Origin: an uncultured Spirochaetaceae bacterium
GTDB lineage: Bacteria > Spirochaetota > Spirochaetia > Sphaerochaetales > Sphaerochaetaceae
Reading direction: 5' to 3'
Assembly: GCA_944389275.1 (NCBI GenBank)
Contig: CALXLT010000022.1
Location: forward strand, 1 to 64,000
Length of the DNA: 64,000 nucleotides
Position 1 is the first letter of the stretch, and each line of letters starts with the position of its first letter. Shown here one piece after another: positions 24,393 through 33,963 of this stretch. The notes below the pieces were generated by a model. The model was not told the origin of the DNA and did not search any database. It saw only the letters and a program-made list of their open reading frames with translations. A program made the position numbers and the translations under genes.

Positions 24393-27300
24393 TCAGCCTA
24401 CGAAGTCGTCCAGCTTCTTGAGCCTTCTGCCATCGTATTCCCTCAGCTGGTTCGTCAGGGACTCAGGATCATCATATCTCTTCTCGCGTCTCTCGTTGAA
24501 GATCGAGTAGAGCACAGGGGAGAGAAGGAGCGTAAGGAACGCGCCTGTCAGGATTCCTCCCGTGAATGTCAGCGCTATAGGCTGGAGCATCTCCGCGCCT
24601 TCTCCCGGGAAGAACGCCATCGGGATGAGGCCGAGGATCGTCGTGAGCGTCGTCATCAGGATAGGCCTCAGACGCCCATATGCTGCCTGGAGGCATGCCT
24701 GACGCACCGGCACACGCTGCTTTACCAGCCTGTTGATGCAGTCGATGAGGACGATACCGTTGTTGACGACAACTCCTATAAGGGCGACGATGCCGACGAT
24801 CGAGAAGAGCGAGAACGACTGTCCATACATGAGATGAATGCCGATTACGCCAATCATCAGGAGCGGGATCGTAGCGAAGATGATGAACGGGTCGATCAGC
24901 GACTCGAACTGCGCAGCCATTACAGCGTAGACGAGGAAGAGCGCGAGGACGACGATCATGATGAGCGTTCCCATATAGCCCGCGAAATCACTCATCGAGC
25001 CGCTCTGCACGATCTCGATTCCCTCAGGAAGGATCAGATACTCATCAAGCGCCTTGTTCACCTCGTTCTGCACGACCGATGCCGAGTAGCCTGGCAGGAG
25101 GTCCGCCGTGACATGGTTGACCCTGACCCTGTTCTCCCTTGTGATCGATACAGGGGATGTCGTGCGCTCGAACGACGCGATCGTGTCAAGGCGGATCATT
25201 CCAGCGTTGGACGGGATCAGAAGCTGTCCCAGCTGATCTACAGTGGAAAGGGTCTCGGGATCGATCTCCACCACGACATCGTAGGTTTCCGTGCTGTTGA
25301 ACGTGGAGATCGTCGATGCCGTCGAGCCTGAGATAGCTGTCTGCATGATCGTCATGACAGTCTGAGGCGTTATGCCATAGTCTGATGCGAGGTCCTTATC
25401 GATGACGACGCTTACCTTCGGTGAGCCGTTATCAGCATCGCTGTCTATGTTCGTGGCGCCAGGCACATGCTCGTGCATTATCGCAACGATCTGGTCTGCC
25501 GTGTATTTCGCTGCATCCATATCCTCGCTGTGGATCTCCACGTCTATCGCGCTTGAGCCGCCGACAGCGGAGGACTCGAAGATCCAGTCCGCATTCGGGT
25601 CATCGTCCATGAATGGCCTGATCAGGTCCTGAACCTCTGTCGCGCTGACTGTCTGCTCCGTGATGTCAGGCAGCTTGATCGTTATGCTTCCCGAGTTCTC
25701 CGCAGTCGTGAGCATTCCTGTTCCGATATAAAGCTGGATGCTCTCATAGGAGTCCTCCGGAAGCACTGATACAACATTCTCGTACATATCCATCACGTAT
25801 TCGCGTGTGACGTCTATGCTTGTTCCCATCTCAAGCTCAACGTTGAGCGTGACCTCGTCATCGGTTGTCTGCTGCGGCATGAGATCGAAGCCGAGGAGCG
25901 GGAAGAGCTTGAGGCAGAATGCCAGAAGCAGCACCAGGAGCATGATGAGGAGGAAGCGGTGCCTCATGCAGTAGGCGAGGACACGCACATATCCTCTCTT
26001 CATCGAGCCCTCAAAGGCAGCCATCGCGTCATCGATTCTCTTCATCCACTTTATCCTCAGCGGCTTCTGCGTCCTTGTGTTGATGCGCATTATCGAGCCG
26101 CAGAGGGCAGGAACGAGCGTGACTGCGACAAAGAGCGAGCAGGCAAGCGAGAGGCAGACGGTGATGACGATATCCTGGAACATGATGCCAAGGAACTCAA
26201 GATCGTTCTTGAATATGATGACAGGCAGGAATACGCAAATCGTCGTGAGCGTTGAGGCCATGATCGCGTTGAACATGTTCTTGCTTCCGAGGATCGCGGC
26301 GACCGCGCTCTTCTCGCCAAGCTGGCGGTAGGAGTAGGTGTTCTCGAGGATGACGATCGACGCGTCGACTATCATTCCGATGCCGAGGATGAGTCCCGAC
26401 ATGCTCATCGCGTTGATCGTGACGCCGAATATCGACATGAGCATCATGGTTATGAGCACGCAGATCGGCATCGAGAGCGAGATGATGATCGTGGTTTTTA
26501 TCCCGCGGAGGAAGATCCAGATTATGAGAGCCGCGAGTATGACGCCCTGATATAGGGAGTTGAACGCCTCGCTCATCGTGCTCTGGACCATCTCCGTTGA
26601 ATCCCTGAGAAGCTCGAGGGACACTCCCTCAGGAAGCTCCGCCCTTATCGTATCAAGCTGGGCAAGGACCTCAGCCGCGACTGTGGTTGCATTGCTGTCG
26701 GAGTCGTTGGTTATGCTCATCGTGACGATCCTGTCGGTGCCGAGGTACGACTCGCTTCTGGAAGTGTCATCATTGCCGCGCACGACAGTCGCCACGTCAT
26801 TCACCTTTATCGGGGTCCCGTCGATCTTCGTTATGACGGTGTTCCCGATATCCGAGAAGCTGACGTATCTTGAATCTGCCGCGATCTGAAGATTCATGCC
26901 GTTCTCGGTGATCTCTCCGCCTGTCGCCTGCACGTTGTCCGAGGCGATTGCCGAGATGATCTGCGTGAGCGTAAGGCCATACGCCTCAAGCCTGTTCGGA
27001 TCGACGTCGATGTGGTACTCGATATCGCTTCCGCCCCTTACCGATACCTGGCCAACGCCGGCCATCCTCTCAATAAGTGGAGAGATGGTGTTCTCGCCAA
27101 GCATCTTCAGCTCATCAAGCGACATCACGTCGCTTGTAAGCGAGAGCGTGAGGGCGGAGGAGGCGCCCATCGAGTCAAGGCGGAAGTACTGCGGTGTCTC
27201 AGTCCATGTAGGCAGAAGACGTGAAAGGATCGTGATTATCGAGTTAAGGTCACGCTCGGAATCATCGAGATCGGTGCCATAGTCATATTGAAGGACCGCT

Positions 27301-27569
27301 ATGCAGCTTCCGTCGCTGGATATCGTGGTTATATCGCTCAGGTTCTCAAGCGAGCTGAAGTACTCCTCAAGCTCCTTGGCAACCTGCTGCTCGATCTCCT
27401 CAGGGCCGGCATCGTTGCAGTCAACGAATACAGTTATGACCGGGAGATCTATATCAGGATAGAGAGCGATCTCCATCCTTGGAAGGAAGACAAGCGCGAT
27501 GACAACGATCAGGAGATAGATCATCGTCATCAGCACTGGCCGTCTAACCGATAGTTCTGATAATGTCAT
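24393..27569 (-). CDS. RND-family efflux pump inner-membrane transporter (AcrB/BesB-like)
   Basis: 1058 residues, the standard HAE1 RND length. An N-terminal helix (VLMTMIYLLIVVIALVFLPR) leads into the first porter domain. A six-helix bundle around residues 330-540 contains GLILGIGMIVDASIVILENTY, whose Asp belongs to the proton relay, then a second porter domain and second bundle (GIVALIGVVVNNGIVLIDCIN). It exports drugs, bile-type compounds or lipids using proton motive force. It follows the adaptor gene by 13 nt; operon order TolC-adaptor-RND equals the Borrelia bes operon. Confidence 0.93.
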   Translation of the reverse strand: MTLSELSVRRPVLMTMIYLLIVVIALVFLPRMEIALYPDIDLPVITVFVDCNDAGPEEIEQQVAKELEEYFSSLENLSDITTISSDGSCIAVLQYDYGTDLDDSERDLNSIITILSRLLPTWTETPQYFRLDSMGASSALTLSLTSDVMSLDELKMLGENTISPLIERMAGVGQVSVRGGSDIEYHIDVDPNRLEAYGLTLTQIISAIASDNVQATGGEITENGMNLQIAADSRYVSFSDIGNTVITKIDGTPIKVNDVATVVRGNDDTSRSESYLGTDRIVTMSITNDSDSNATTVAAEVLAQLDTIRAELPEGVSLELLRDSTEMVQSTMSEAFNSLYQGVILAALIIWIFLRGIKTTIIISLSMPICVLITMMLMSIFGVTINAMSMSGLILGIGMIVDASIVILENTYSYRQLGEKSAVAAILGSKNMFNAIMASTLTTICVFLPVIIFKNDLEFLGIMFQDIVITVCLSLACSLFVAVTLVPALCGSIMRINTRTQKPLRIKWMKRIDDAMAAFEGSMKRGYVRVLAYCMRHRFLLIMLLVLLLAFCLKLFPLLGFDLMPQQTTDDEVTLNVELEMGTSIDVTREYVMDMYENVVSVLPEDSYESIQLYIGTGMLTTAENSGSITIKLPDITEQTVSATEVQDLIRPFMDDDPNADWIFESSAVGGSSAIDVEIHSEDMDAAKYTADQIVAIMHEHVPGATNIDSDADNGSPKVSVVIDKDLASDYGITPQTVMTIMQTAISGSTASTISTFNSTETYDVVVEIDPETLSTVDQLGQLLIPSNAGMIRLDTIASFERTTSPVSITRENRVRVNHVTADLLPGYSASVVQNEVNKALDEYLILPEGIEIVQSGSMSDFAGYMGTLIMIVVLALFLVYAVMAAQFESLIDPFIIFATIPLLMIGVIGIHLMYGQSFSLFSIVGIVALIGVVVNNGIVLIDCINRLVKQRVPVRQACLQAAYGRLRPILMTTLTTILGLIPMAFFPGEGAEMLQPIALTFTGGILTGAFLTLLLSPVLYSIFNERREKRYDDPESLTNQLREYDGRRLKKLDDFVG

Positions 27570-27582
27570 CGCTCACTCCTTA

Positions 27583-28572
27583 TCAAAGCACGTTGACGCT
27601 GCTGCCGTCAGAGACGGTTCCCGCTGTTATGACGATGTCCCCGGCCTCAAGCCCGCTGGTGATGACAGTGCGCGTGTCATTGCTGCTGCCTGTCGTTACA
27701 GGGGTCCTCACGGCCTTGCCGTTCTGGACTGTGTAGACGATGCTTCCATCGAGGACCTCGGTGATGGCATTGGACGGAACCGTTATGACGTCATCCTGCT
27801 CCTCTGTCACGAGGTCAAGCGTGACGAACATGCCTTCCTTGAGCTTATCCGCCCCGCTTGTTATCTCGAGCTCGATAGCTGATGTGCGGTTGAGCGTGCT
27901 GACGGAAGGGGCGATGAACGAAAGCCTTGCGTTGAATGTCTCGCCTGGATACGCGACGCTCGTGAAGTAGGCATCCATGCCGATAGCCGCGGTTCCCGTA
28001 TAGCGCTCAGGAAGCGCCGCCTCGATATGAAGCGTCTTGTCTCCTGATACCGTTGCCACTGCCGTTGTTGTGCCTACTGTCTCGCCGACAGAGACGGGGA
28101 TGGATGTGATCATGCCGTCAACAGGGCTTGTCACAGGGCTTTCCTTGTAGTTCATGCCCGGGCGGGATGGATCGATGTACGCGATCACCTGGTCCTTCGT
28201 GACGATATCGCCGCGCTTGACGAGGATCGATGCGACTGTTCCTGTGGCATCCGGAAGAGCCGCTACGTCGGAGTTATCGCTTCCGATCTCTCCATTAAGG
28301 CGCGTTAGGCGCTGGAAGAGCCCTGGCTCGGCTGTCTCGACATTGACGTTTATCGAGGTCGAGGCACTTGTCTCCTGCACGGCTCCTCCCGTTCCAGCGT
28401 TAACCGTGCCGAGTATCACATACAGGGCGAGCACCACGCAGATCAGCAGAAGCACGAGCGTCGTGATCTTGTCGAACCTGGACGATGATGGCGTCCTTCT
28501 TGCAAGCTTCTCGAATGATATCTTTGAATCCTCGACCTGTTCGGTCAGGTCCTTCTTGTTGTTATCGTCCAT
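27583..28572 (-). CDS. RND periplasmic adaptor (membrane fusion protein, BesA-like)
   Basis: 329 residues. A cytoplasmic N-terminus is followed by one helix (TLVLLLICVVLALYVILG, about residues 32-50). Next come a lipoyl/barrel-sandwich domain split into SILVKRGDIVTKDQVIAYID and GMITSIPVSVGETVG, a short hairpin, and beta-barrel and membrane-proximal domains (LKEGMFVTLDL, ALEVLDGSIVYTV-like region). It bridges the RND pump to the TolC channel. Its ATG overlaps the TolC stop (TAATG). The short helical hairpin matches small spirochaetal adaptors. Confidence 0.88.
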   Translation of the reverse strand: MDDNNKKDLTEQVEDSKISFEKLARRTPSSSRFDKITTLVLLLICVVLALYVILGTVNAGTGGAVQETSASTSINVNVETAEPGLFQRLTRLNGEIGSDNSDVAALPDATGTVASILVKRGDIVTKDQVIAYIDPSRPGMNYKESPVTSPVDGMITSIPVSVGETVGTTTAVATVSGDKTLHIEAALPERYTGTAAIGMDAYFTSVAYPGETFNARLSFIAPSVSTLNRTSAIELEITSGADKLKEGMFVTLDLVTEEQDDVITVPSNAITEVLDGSIVYTVQNGKAVRTPVTTGSSNDTRTVITSGLEAGDIVITAGTVSDGSSVNVL

Positions 28573-29978
28573 TAGATATTCTCCCCGCCAGCGGCGTATT
28601 CTGTGTAAAGGTCATTGATTCCTATGCCCAGCGTAGACGCAAGGGTATAGCAGGACTGGAGATGCCCAAGCTCCGCGTTGAGGAGGTTTATCTCGGCAGA
28701 GAGGGCGGCGTTGCGCGCGGATGCCAGGTCATCGGCTGTCATGAGTCCGGCGTCGTAGGATTCCTTGGCAAGCTCATATGACTTCTCAGCGGTGCCGAGT
28801 GCGTCCTCAAGCATCGATATGTTGCTCTGGTACTGGTTTATCGTGATCACGCTTTCCCTGATCGTCTCAAGAAGCGTGTCCTTGGCGCTCTGCAGCGAGA
28901 GCGAGTAGATCCTGACGCTGTCCTCAGCGTCCTTTATGGCCATTGATGCAGAGGATCCCGGAAGCATCGAGCTGATCGGAAGCGTGAGAGCCACGGTTCC
29001 TGTAAGCTGATGCGCGCTGTTGGAATACGGGTTGAACGGGCTGTCCTTGTATTTCTGGTAGCCGCTTCCGCTGTATGAGTATCCCACCGATGCCGTAAGG
29101 ACCGGGACATATGTGCTGAGCTTTGCCGTGTCGACGCTGTTTTCAGCGATGCTGAGGCTGCTTCTTGCCATCTTCACCGAGATAGCGTTCTCGCCATACT
29201 GGGCGAAGAGATCCTCAGGAGAAGGCAGGGAGAGCAGGGTAAGGCCCGGGAACGGGGCGACCGAGAAATCACCATCGATGCCTGTCATGTCTGAGAAGGC
29301 GGAGATCATGATCTCCCTCGCGTCCTCGAGGTTCCTGACCTGGAGCTCCGCGTTCTTCAGCGAGAGCTCAAGCTGCAGCAGCGATAGCTCATCTATGAGG
29401 CCTGAGTCATACATGTCGGAGGCGTTGGCGTACTGGGCTTTCGCGTCCTCGTATGAGATCCTCGCGCTCTCTATCGCCGCGTCCTGCGCCGCGATCTTCC
29501 AGTATGCCGCGGTTATCGCATCGGAAAGCGTGTTCCAAGTGTTCTCGTATGAGAGCCTTGCGCTTTCCTTCTCGAGCCTGCGGGTTTCGCCGTCATTTAT
29601 CATGTTGCCTGTGAAGGAGAACTGCGCGTTGAGCGATGCGTTCACGCTCAGCCCGAGGAATGCCGGTTCAGTGAGATCCGTGCCTATTCCGGTAAAGCCA
29701 AGGGCCACGGGATTCGTGCCCGGGAAGGCGCCGCCTGTGGTGACGCTTGCCGTTGCTGAGATATCCGGCATGAATGTCGTCATCACGGCATCAGCGTTGC
29801 GAAGCGCCATCGATAGCGATATCCTCGCGCTTTCAAGGCTTATGCTGTTCTCTTCTGCGGCTTCTATGGCCTCATCGAGCGTCACCGTAGGCGGCGTTGA
29901 GGCAAAAGCCAGGGGAGCAGACACGATCAAGAGAATCAGTGCCGCCATTATATTCTTCAATCTCTGTTTCATAGCCAT
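28572..29978 (-). CDS. TolC-family outer membrane efflux protein (BesC-like)
   Basis: 468 residues from ATG 29978 (ATG 29972 is the alternative). The signal peptide is MAMKQRLKNIMAALILLIV followed by an Ala-rich cleavage region. Two repeats of long coiled-coil helices follow, rich in Ser/Ala/Glu (AAEENSISLESARISLSMALR; SYELAKESYDAGLMTADDL). This forms the trimeric exit duct of the pump. It is first in the operon. There is no Shine-Dalgarno sequence; a consensus TATAAT overlaps the first ATG and lies 4 nt before the second, so initiation may be leaderless or nearly so. Confidence 0.85.
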   Translation of the reverse strand: MAMKQRLKNIMAALILLIVSAPLAFASTPPTVTLDEAIEAAEENSISLESARISLSMALRNADAVMTTFMPDISATASVTTGGAFPGTNPVALGFTGIGTDLTEPAFLGLSVNASLNAQFSFTGNMINDGETRRLEKESARLSYENTWNTLSDAITAAYWKIAAQDAAIESARISYEDAKAQYANASDMYDSGLIDELSLLQLELSLKNAELQVRNLEDAREIMISAFSDMTGIDGDFSVAPFPGLTLLSLPSPEDLFAQYGENAISVKMARSSLSIAENSVDTAKLSTYVPVLTASVGYSYSGSGYQKYKDSPFNPYSNSAHQLTGTVALTLPISSMLPGSSASMAIKDAEDSVRIYSLSLQSAKDTLLETIRESVITINQYQSNISMLEDALGTAEKSYELAKESYDAGLMTADDLASARNAALSAEINLLNAELGHLQSCYTLASTLGIGINDLYTEYAAGGENI

Positions 29979-30100
29979 TATAAAGGAATACCGTTTGTGA
30001 CGGTGAAAGTCCATTGACCTTATGTGTATTCCGTGTGTTTTTGCCCCTATAGCCCAAAATCGGGAAATAATGTACCGTAGAGGCACGGAGGGTTCCTTAT

Positions 30101-30388
30101 ATGGGAGAGCGTGGAGAGGTCTTCGCGACCAAGCTTACAAGAAACGACAGGACTTATTTCTTCAACGTCAAGGAGAATATCTACGGTGATCTTTTCCTTA
30201 ACATCGTCGAGTCAAGGCCGACGGACACCGAGGGCCGCTTCCTCAGGCAGTCTGTCATCGTTTACCAGGAGGACCTTGGTGAGTTCATCAAGGAGTTCCA
30301 GAAGTCCCTTGACTTCATCAGGCAGCATGGCACGAGGCGTGAGCCTCAGGCGCCGCGCGCGAGAAGGGAGGAGAGGACTGAGGGCTAG
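30101..30388 (+). CDS. PUR-domain nucleic-acid-binding protein (BpuR/DUF3276-like)
   Basis: 95 residues. The core GERGEVFATKLTRNDRTYFF, then NIYGDLFLNIVESRP and QSVIVYQEDLGEFIKEFQ, is one PUR-alpha repeat, very like Borrelia BpuR, which binds single- and double-stranded nucleic acid and affects translation. The C-terminal 20 residues are Arg-rich. GGAGGG precedes the ATG by 8 nt. Its stop and that of the convergent rnhB share the palindrome CTAG (30385-30388). This is a strong spirochaete/Bacteroidetes-type marker. Confidence 0.88.
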   Translation: MGERGEVFATKLTRNDRTYFFNVKENIYGDLFLNIVESRPTDTEGRFLRQSVIVYQEDLGEFIKEFQKSLDFIRQHGTRREPQAPRARREERTEG

Positions 30389-30993
30389 AACAGCTCCCTT
30401 TCCTTTTCCCCGCCTACGTGGAAGCTCATCCTCTCTATAGGGGATGGGCCATTTTCTTCTATGGCCTTCACATGCGCTTTCGTGGGATAGCCCTTGTGCC
30501 TGTCATATCCATAGGCGGGCCACTTCCTCGCCGCAAGCTCCATCAGCCTGTCGCGCTCACATTTGGCGAGTATCGAGGCGGCCATGATCTCCGGGACCTT
30601 GCTGTCGCCCTTCACGATCGCAGAGCATGGGATATCCACATCAGGCTTCCTGTTGCCGTCGACAAGGAGGATATCGGGCTGCATTATCTTCCTGACCTTC
30701 TCATACGCCTTCCTCATCGCGAGCATCGACGCGTTGAGTATGTTGATCCTGTCTATATCCTTATGGCTGACGGATGCGACGGCCCATATGGCCTTCTCCT
30801 TTATGATCCTCTCCGCTTCCTTTCTCTTCCTTTCGCTCAGCTTCTTGCTGTCGTCCAGGATATCAAGCGGAAAGCCTTCGGGGAGGATGACCGCGGCCGC
30901 CACCACAGGGCCTGCCAGCGGGCCTCTTCCCGCCTCATCGCTTCCGCACGCTATGCTTTTGATGCCCTCATTGCCGAACAAGCTCGCTTCCAT
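30385..30993 (-). CDS. rnhB: Ribonuclease HII
   Basis: 202 residues from ATG 30993 (GGAGG nine bases upstream). The catalytic acidic residues are in GSDEAGRGPLAGPVVAA (Asp, Glu), DILLVDGNR (Asp) and a later Asp near RHKGYPTKAHVKAI. The enzyme removes ribonucleotides and RNA primers from DNA-RNA hybrids. It is single-gene, convergent to the PUR protein gene, and divergent from smc with a short gap. Confidence 0.93.
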   Translation of the reverse strand: MEASLFGNEGIKSIACGSDEAGRGPLAGPVVAAAVILPEGFPLDILDDSKKLSERKRKEAERIIKEKAIWAVASVSHKDIDRINILNASMLAMRKAYEKVRKIMQPDILLVDGNRKPDVDIPCSAIVKGDSKVPEIMAASILAKCERDRLMELAARKWPAYGYDRHKGYPTKAHVKAIEENGPSPIERMSFHVGGEKERELF

Positions 30994-31050
30994 TGTCTTC
31001 AACCTCCCTAGATGCTATAATTCCCAAGATTTTCTTTCAAGGAGTTGGCT

Positions 31051-33882
31051 TTGTTCCTAAAATCCCTAGACCTCTTCGGCTTCAAGAGCTTCCCAGACAA
31101 GACCCATATAGACTTCGCTGATGGCATAACGTCGCTTCTCGGCCCGAATGGCTGCGGCAAGTCCAATATAGTCGATGCCGTCAAGTGGGTCCTTGGCGAG
31201 CAGAGCATGAAGACGATTAGGGCGGGAAAGAAGGAAGATGTCATATTCAACGGCACCGATACCCGGAAGCCGATGAGCTTCGCGGAGGTGACGCTTGTCA
31301 TAGACAACAGCGAGCACAGGCTGCCGACTGAGGTCGAGGAGATAGAGATCAGGCGCCGCGTCTTCCGCTCCGGCGACAGCGAGTATTATCTGAATAAGAA
31401 CAGATGCCTCCTTAAGAACATCGCCGAGCTTTTCTATGACACGGGAGTCGGCAAGAGCGCATACTCCATCCTCGAGCAGGGAAAGATCGACCAGATCCTC
31501 TCGAACAAGCCTGAGGACAGGCGCTACGTATTCGAGGAAGCTGCGGGGATATCGAGATTCAAGAAGCAGTGCACCGAGGCGCAGAACAAGATCGAGAGGA
31601 CCGATGAGAACATACGCGATATAGAGATACAGGCGCGCGAGGCGGAGCGCGTGTGCAACCGCACCCGCACTCAGGCAGAGAGGGCCCGGAAGGCCAAGGG
31701 CCTCAACGACAGGCTTTTCCAGCTTGATGTCGAGTTCAATATCGGGCAGCTTCGCAACTATCAGAACGTGAACGACAAGAGGATGCAGATGCTCCAGGAG
31801 GGGACTGCCCTTGTCGAGAAGTATAAGAAGGACAGCGAAGACCTTGACGCTGAGATAAACGCGATGCAGGAGGAGATGAGGGCCCAGGAGGAGACCGTGC
31901 ATCGCCTCATGGTCGAGATCACGACGATCGAGGGTAAGATCTCAGGCAATTCCCAGACTTCTGATATCCTCACCTCAAGTTACCTTGAGAACAACAGGCA
32001 GGCCCAGGAATTCGATGACAAGGCCGCCGCGATAAGAAGCCAGCTCGATAGGGACAAGGGAGAGCTTGACGAGTATATAGACTCCCTTTCGGATAAGAGG
32101 GAGCAGTTCGAGGAGAGCGAGAAGCACCTGCAGCGTCTCAAGGCGATGCTCGATGAGAGCAATGGCAAGGTCACATCGCTCCAGGAGGAGATATCCTCCC
32201 TTGAAAGCCGCAACGAGGAGCTGGACAACGAGCTTCTCTCCCTTTCGACGGAGCTCAAGGATGTCATCGAGAGCCTCATCGCGGAGGTCGATGAGAACAC
32301 CGGATCAGAGTACTCGAAGGAAAGGACCGACAGGGCCAGGAGCGAGTTCCTCAGGAAAGGAGAGGAGGCGAGGAAGCTCATAGGCGAGAAGATAAGCTAT
32401 CTCTCTTCACTCAAGCCGGACATCCCCGTCTCCCGCGATATAACCGTGAAGGATTTCCAGCACGTAAGCGATGCTGTCGAGACCCTCATATCGCTGTTCC
32501 AGGAGTATGTGGCGTCCATTCCCCCTGTTGTCGATACCCTTCTTTCCCCTGAGGGCCTTGTAGGCAGGAAGAAGGACATAGAGAAGAGGGAGACCAAGGC
32601 CAGGGAGGAGCTTGCCGCGAACAGGTACATGATCGCCGCCAAGCGAGAGGAAGTGCAGGCGACCCAGGCCGGGATAGCCACGCTGCAGTCAACGATAGAG
32701 GCCGCGAACCTGAGCTATTACGAGCTCAAGTCCTCGCTTGATGCCTCGAACGCCATCATAGAGGGCAGGAAGAGGGCTATTGAGGAAAAGGCCATCAATC
32801 TCGAGGAGTACGCCATCCAGGCCGAGAACTACAGGCGCAGGATGGATGAGATCCAGGAGGAGCTCCGGGCCAAGGACGAGGAGAAGAAGGCGCTTTCGGA
32901 TGAGCTTGCCGCCAAGAGGGCCGAGCATGCCGAGGCCAACAGGGGAAGGGGCGAGCGCGGCGAGGGGCTTTCCCGGAAAAGGACGGAGAGGGAGAACATA
33001 ATCCGGCTCATGACGCAGACACAGCAGGACCTTGCGAACCTACGCGGACAGGTCGAGTCAAGCGGCTCGTTCACAGAGACGATCATGAGCAGCTTCTTCA
33101 CCAAGCACGGACGCAACCTCGGCGAGTTCTTCAAGGATTATGAAGACAAGGAGATCCCTGACGAGAAGCTCATACAGAACGAGATGCAGGAGATCCAGAA
33201 GGAGCTTTCCGGCTATGGCAACATAAACTGGATGGCCGAGCAGGAGTATGAGGAGGCGCAGGAGCAGTATAAGTTCTACGCCAAGCATCTCGAGGACCTG
33301 GAGAAGGCCAAGGCCGACCTTGTCGAGGTCCTGAATGAGATACAGTCCCGCTCTGAGGAGCTCTTCACAAAGACATACAAGGAGATAAGCCAGAACTTCC
33401 AGGCCATGTTCCGCCGCCTCTTCGGAGGAGGCAAGGCTGAGATAACCCTTGAGGATCCGGAGAATGTCCTCACATGCGGCATCGATATACTCGCGCAGCC
33501 GCCAGGGAAGAAGCCCCAGTACCTCAATCTGCTTTCAGGCGGAGAGAGGGCCATGACCGCAGTCGCCCTCCTTTTCGCGACTTATCAGGTGAAGCCATCG
33601 CCGTTCTGTATACTCGATGAGCTCGACGCGCCGCTTGATGACAGGAACATCGGCTTCTTCCTTGATGTCCTCCAGGACTTCTCGCAGACCAGCCAGTTCA
33701 TAATCATCACCCATAATCCCCATACGGTCATGGGCTCCAAGACCCTTCTCGGCGTCACTCAGTATGAGGCGGGAGTATCGACGACGGTATCCTACAAGCT
33801 TGCCAACATCAAGGGCCAGCCTGTCATCATGGACGAGAACGAGAAGGCTGTCTCGTTCAACAGCGATGGCACTCGGAAGTAG
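31051..33882 (+). CDS. smc: SMC chromosome condensation ATPase, short form without a recognisable hinge
   Basis: 943 residues from TTG 31051, six bases after AAGGAG; the in-frame TTG at 31045 touches that site. Head domain halves are intact: LFGFKSFPDKT, Walker A GPNGCGKSN (about residue 31), the ABC signature LLSGGERAMTAVALLFA and Walker B FCILDELDAPLDD. Between them lie long coiled coils. The centre (about residues 440-500) is a short helical stretch rather than the roughly 150-residue SMC hinge with its conserved glycines. Typical bacterial SMCs have about 1,150-1,190 residues. ScpA and ScpB are at 56.8-58.4 kb. Confidence 0.9.
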   Translation: MFLKSLDLFGFKSFPDKTHIDFADGITSLLGPNGCGKSNIVDAVKWVLGEQSMKTIRAGKKEDVIFNGTDTRKPMSFAEVTLVIDNSEHRLPTEVEEIEIRRRVFRSGDSEYYLNKNRCLLKNIAELFYDTGVGKSAYSILEQGKIDQILSNKPEDRRYVFEEAAGISRFKKQCTEAQNKIERTDENIRDIEIQAREAERVCNRTRTQAERARKAKGLNDRLFQLDVEFNIGQLRNYQNVNDKRMQMLQEGTALVEKYKKDSEDLDAEINAMQEEMRAQEETVHRLMVEITTIEGKISGNSQTSDILTSSYLENNRQAQEFDDKAAAIRSQLDRDKGELDEYIDSLSDKREQFEESEKHLQRLKAMLDESNGKVTSLQEEISSLESRNEELDNELLSLSTELKDVIESLIAEVDENTGSEYSKERTDRARSEFLRKGEEARKLIGEKISYLSSLKPDIPVSRDITVKDFQHVSDAVETLISLFQEYVASIPPVVDTLLSPEGLVGRKKDIEKRETKAREELAANRYMIAAKREEVQATQAGIATLQSTIEAANLSYYELKSSLDASNAIIEGRKRAIEEKAINLEEYAIQAENYRRRMDEIQEELRAKDEEKKALSDELAAKRAEHAEANRGRGERGEGLSRKRTERENIIRLMTQTQQDLANLRGQVESSGSFTETIMSSFFTKHGRNLGEFFKDYEDKEIPDEKLIQNEMQEIQKELSGYGNINWMAEQEYEEAQEQYKFYAKHLEDLEKAKADLVEVLNEIQSRSEELFTKTYKEISQNFQAMFRRLFGGGKAEITLEDPENVLTCGIDILAQPPGKKPQYLNLLSGGERAMTAVALLFATYQVKPSPFCILDELDAPLDDRNIGFFLDVLQDFSQTSQFIIITHNPHTVMGSKTLLGVTQYEAGVSTTVSYKLANIKGQPVIMDENEKAVSFNSDGTRK

Positions 33883-33899
33883 TCTCCTGTTCCTGATTA

Positions 33900-33929
33900 T
33901 TGACAAGTCGAAACTTTTTGATGTATAAG
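33900..33929 (+). promoter_or_regulatory. Promoter of the ffh-rpsP-trmD operon
   Basis: TTGACA (33900-33905), 18 nt spacer, TATAAG (33924-33929); start expected near 33936, with ffh at 33964. Confidence 0.7.
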
Positions 33930-33963
33930 TTCCATCGTTGCCTTGGCAGCGCATGGAAGGAAG

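Noticed and set aside
31066-31902. Long minus-strand frame opposite smc
   Set aside because: A Leu-rich shadow of the coiled-coil codons; smc motifs are on the other strand.
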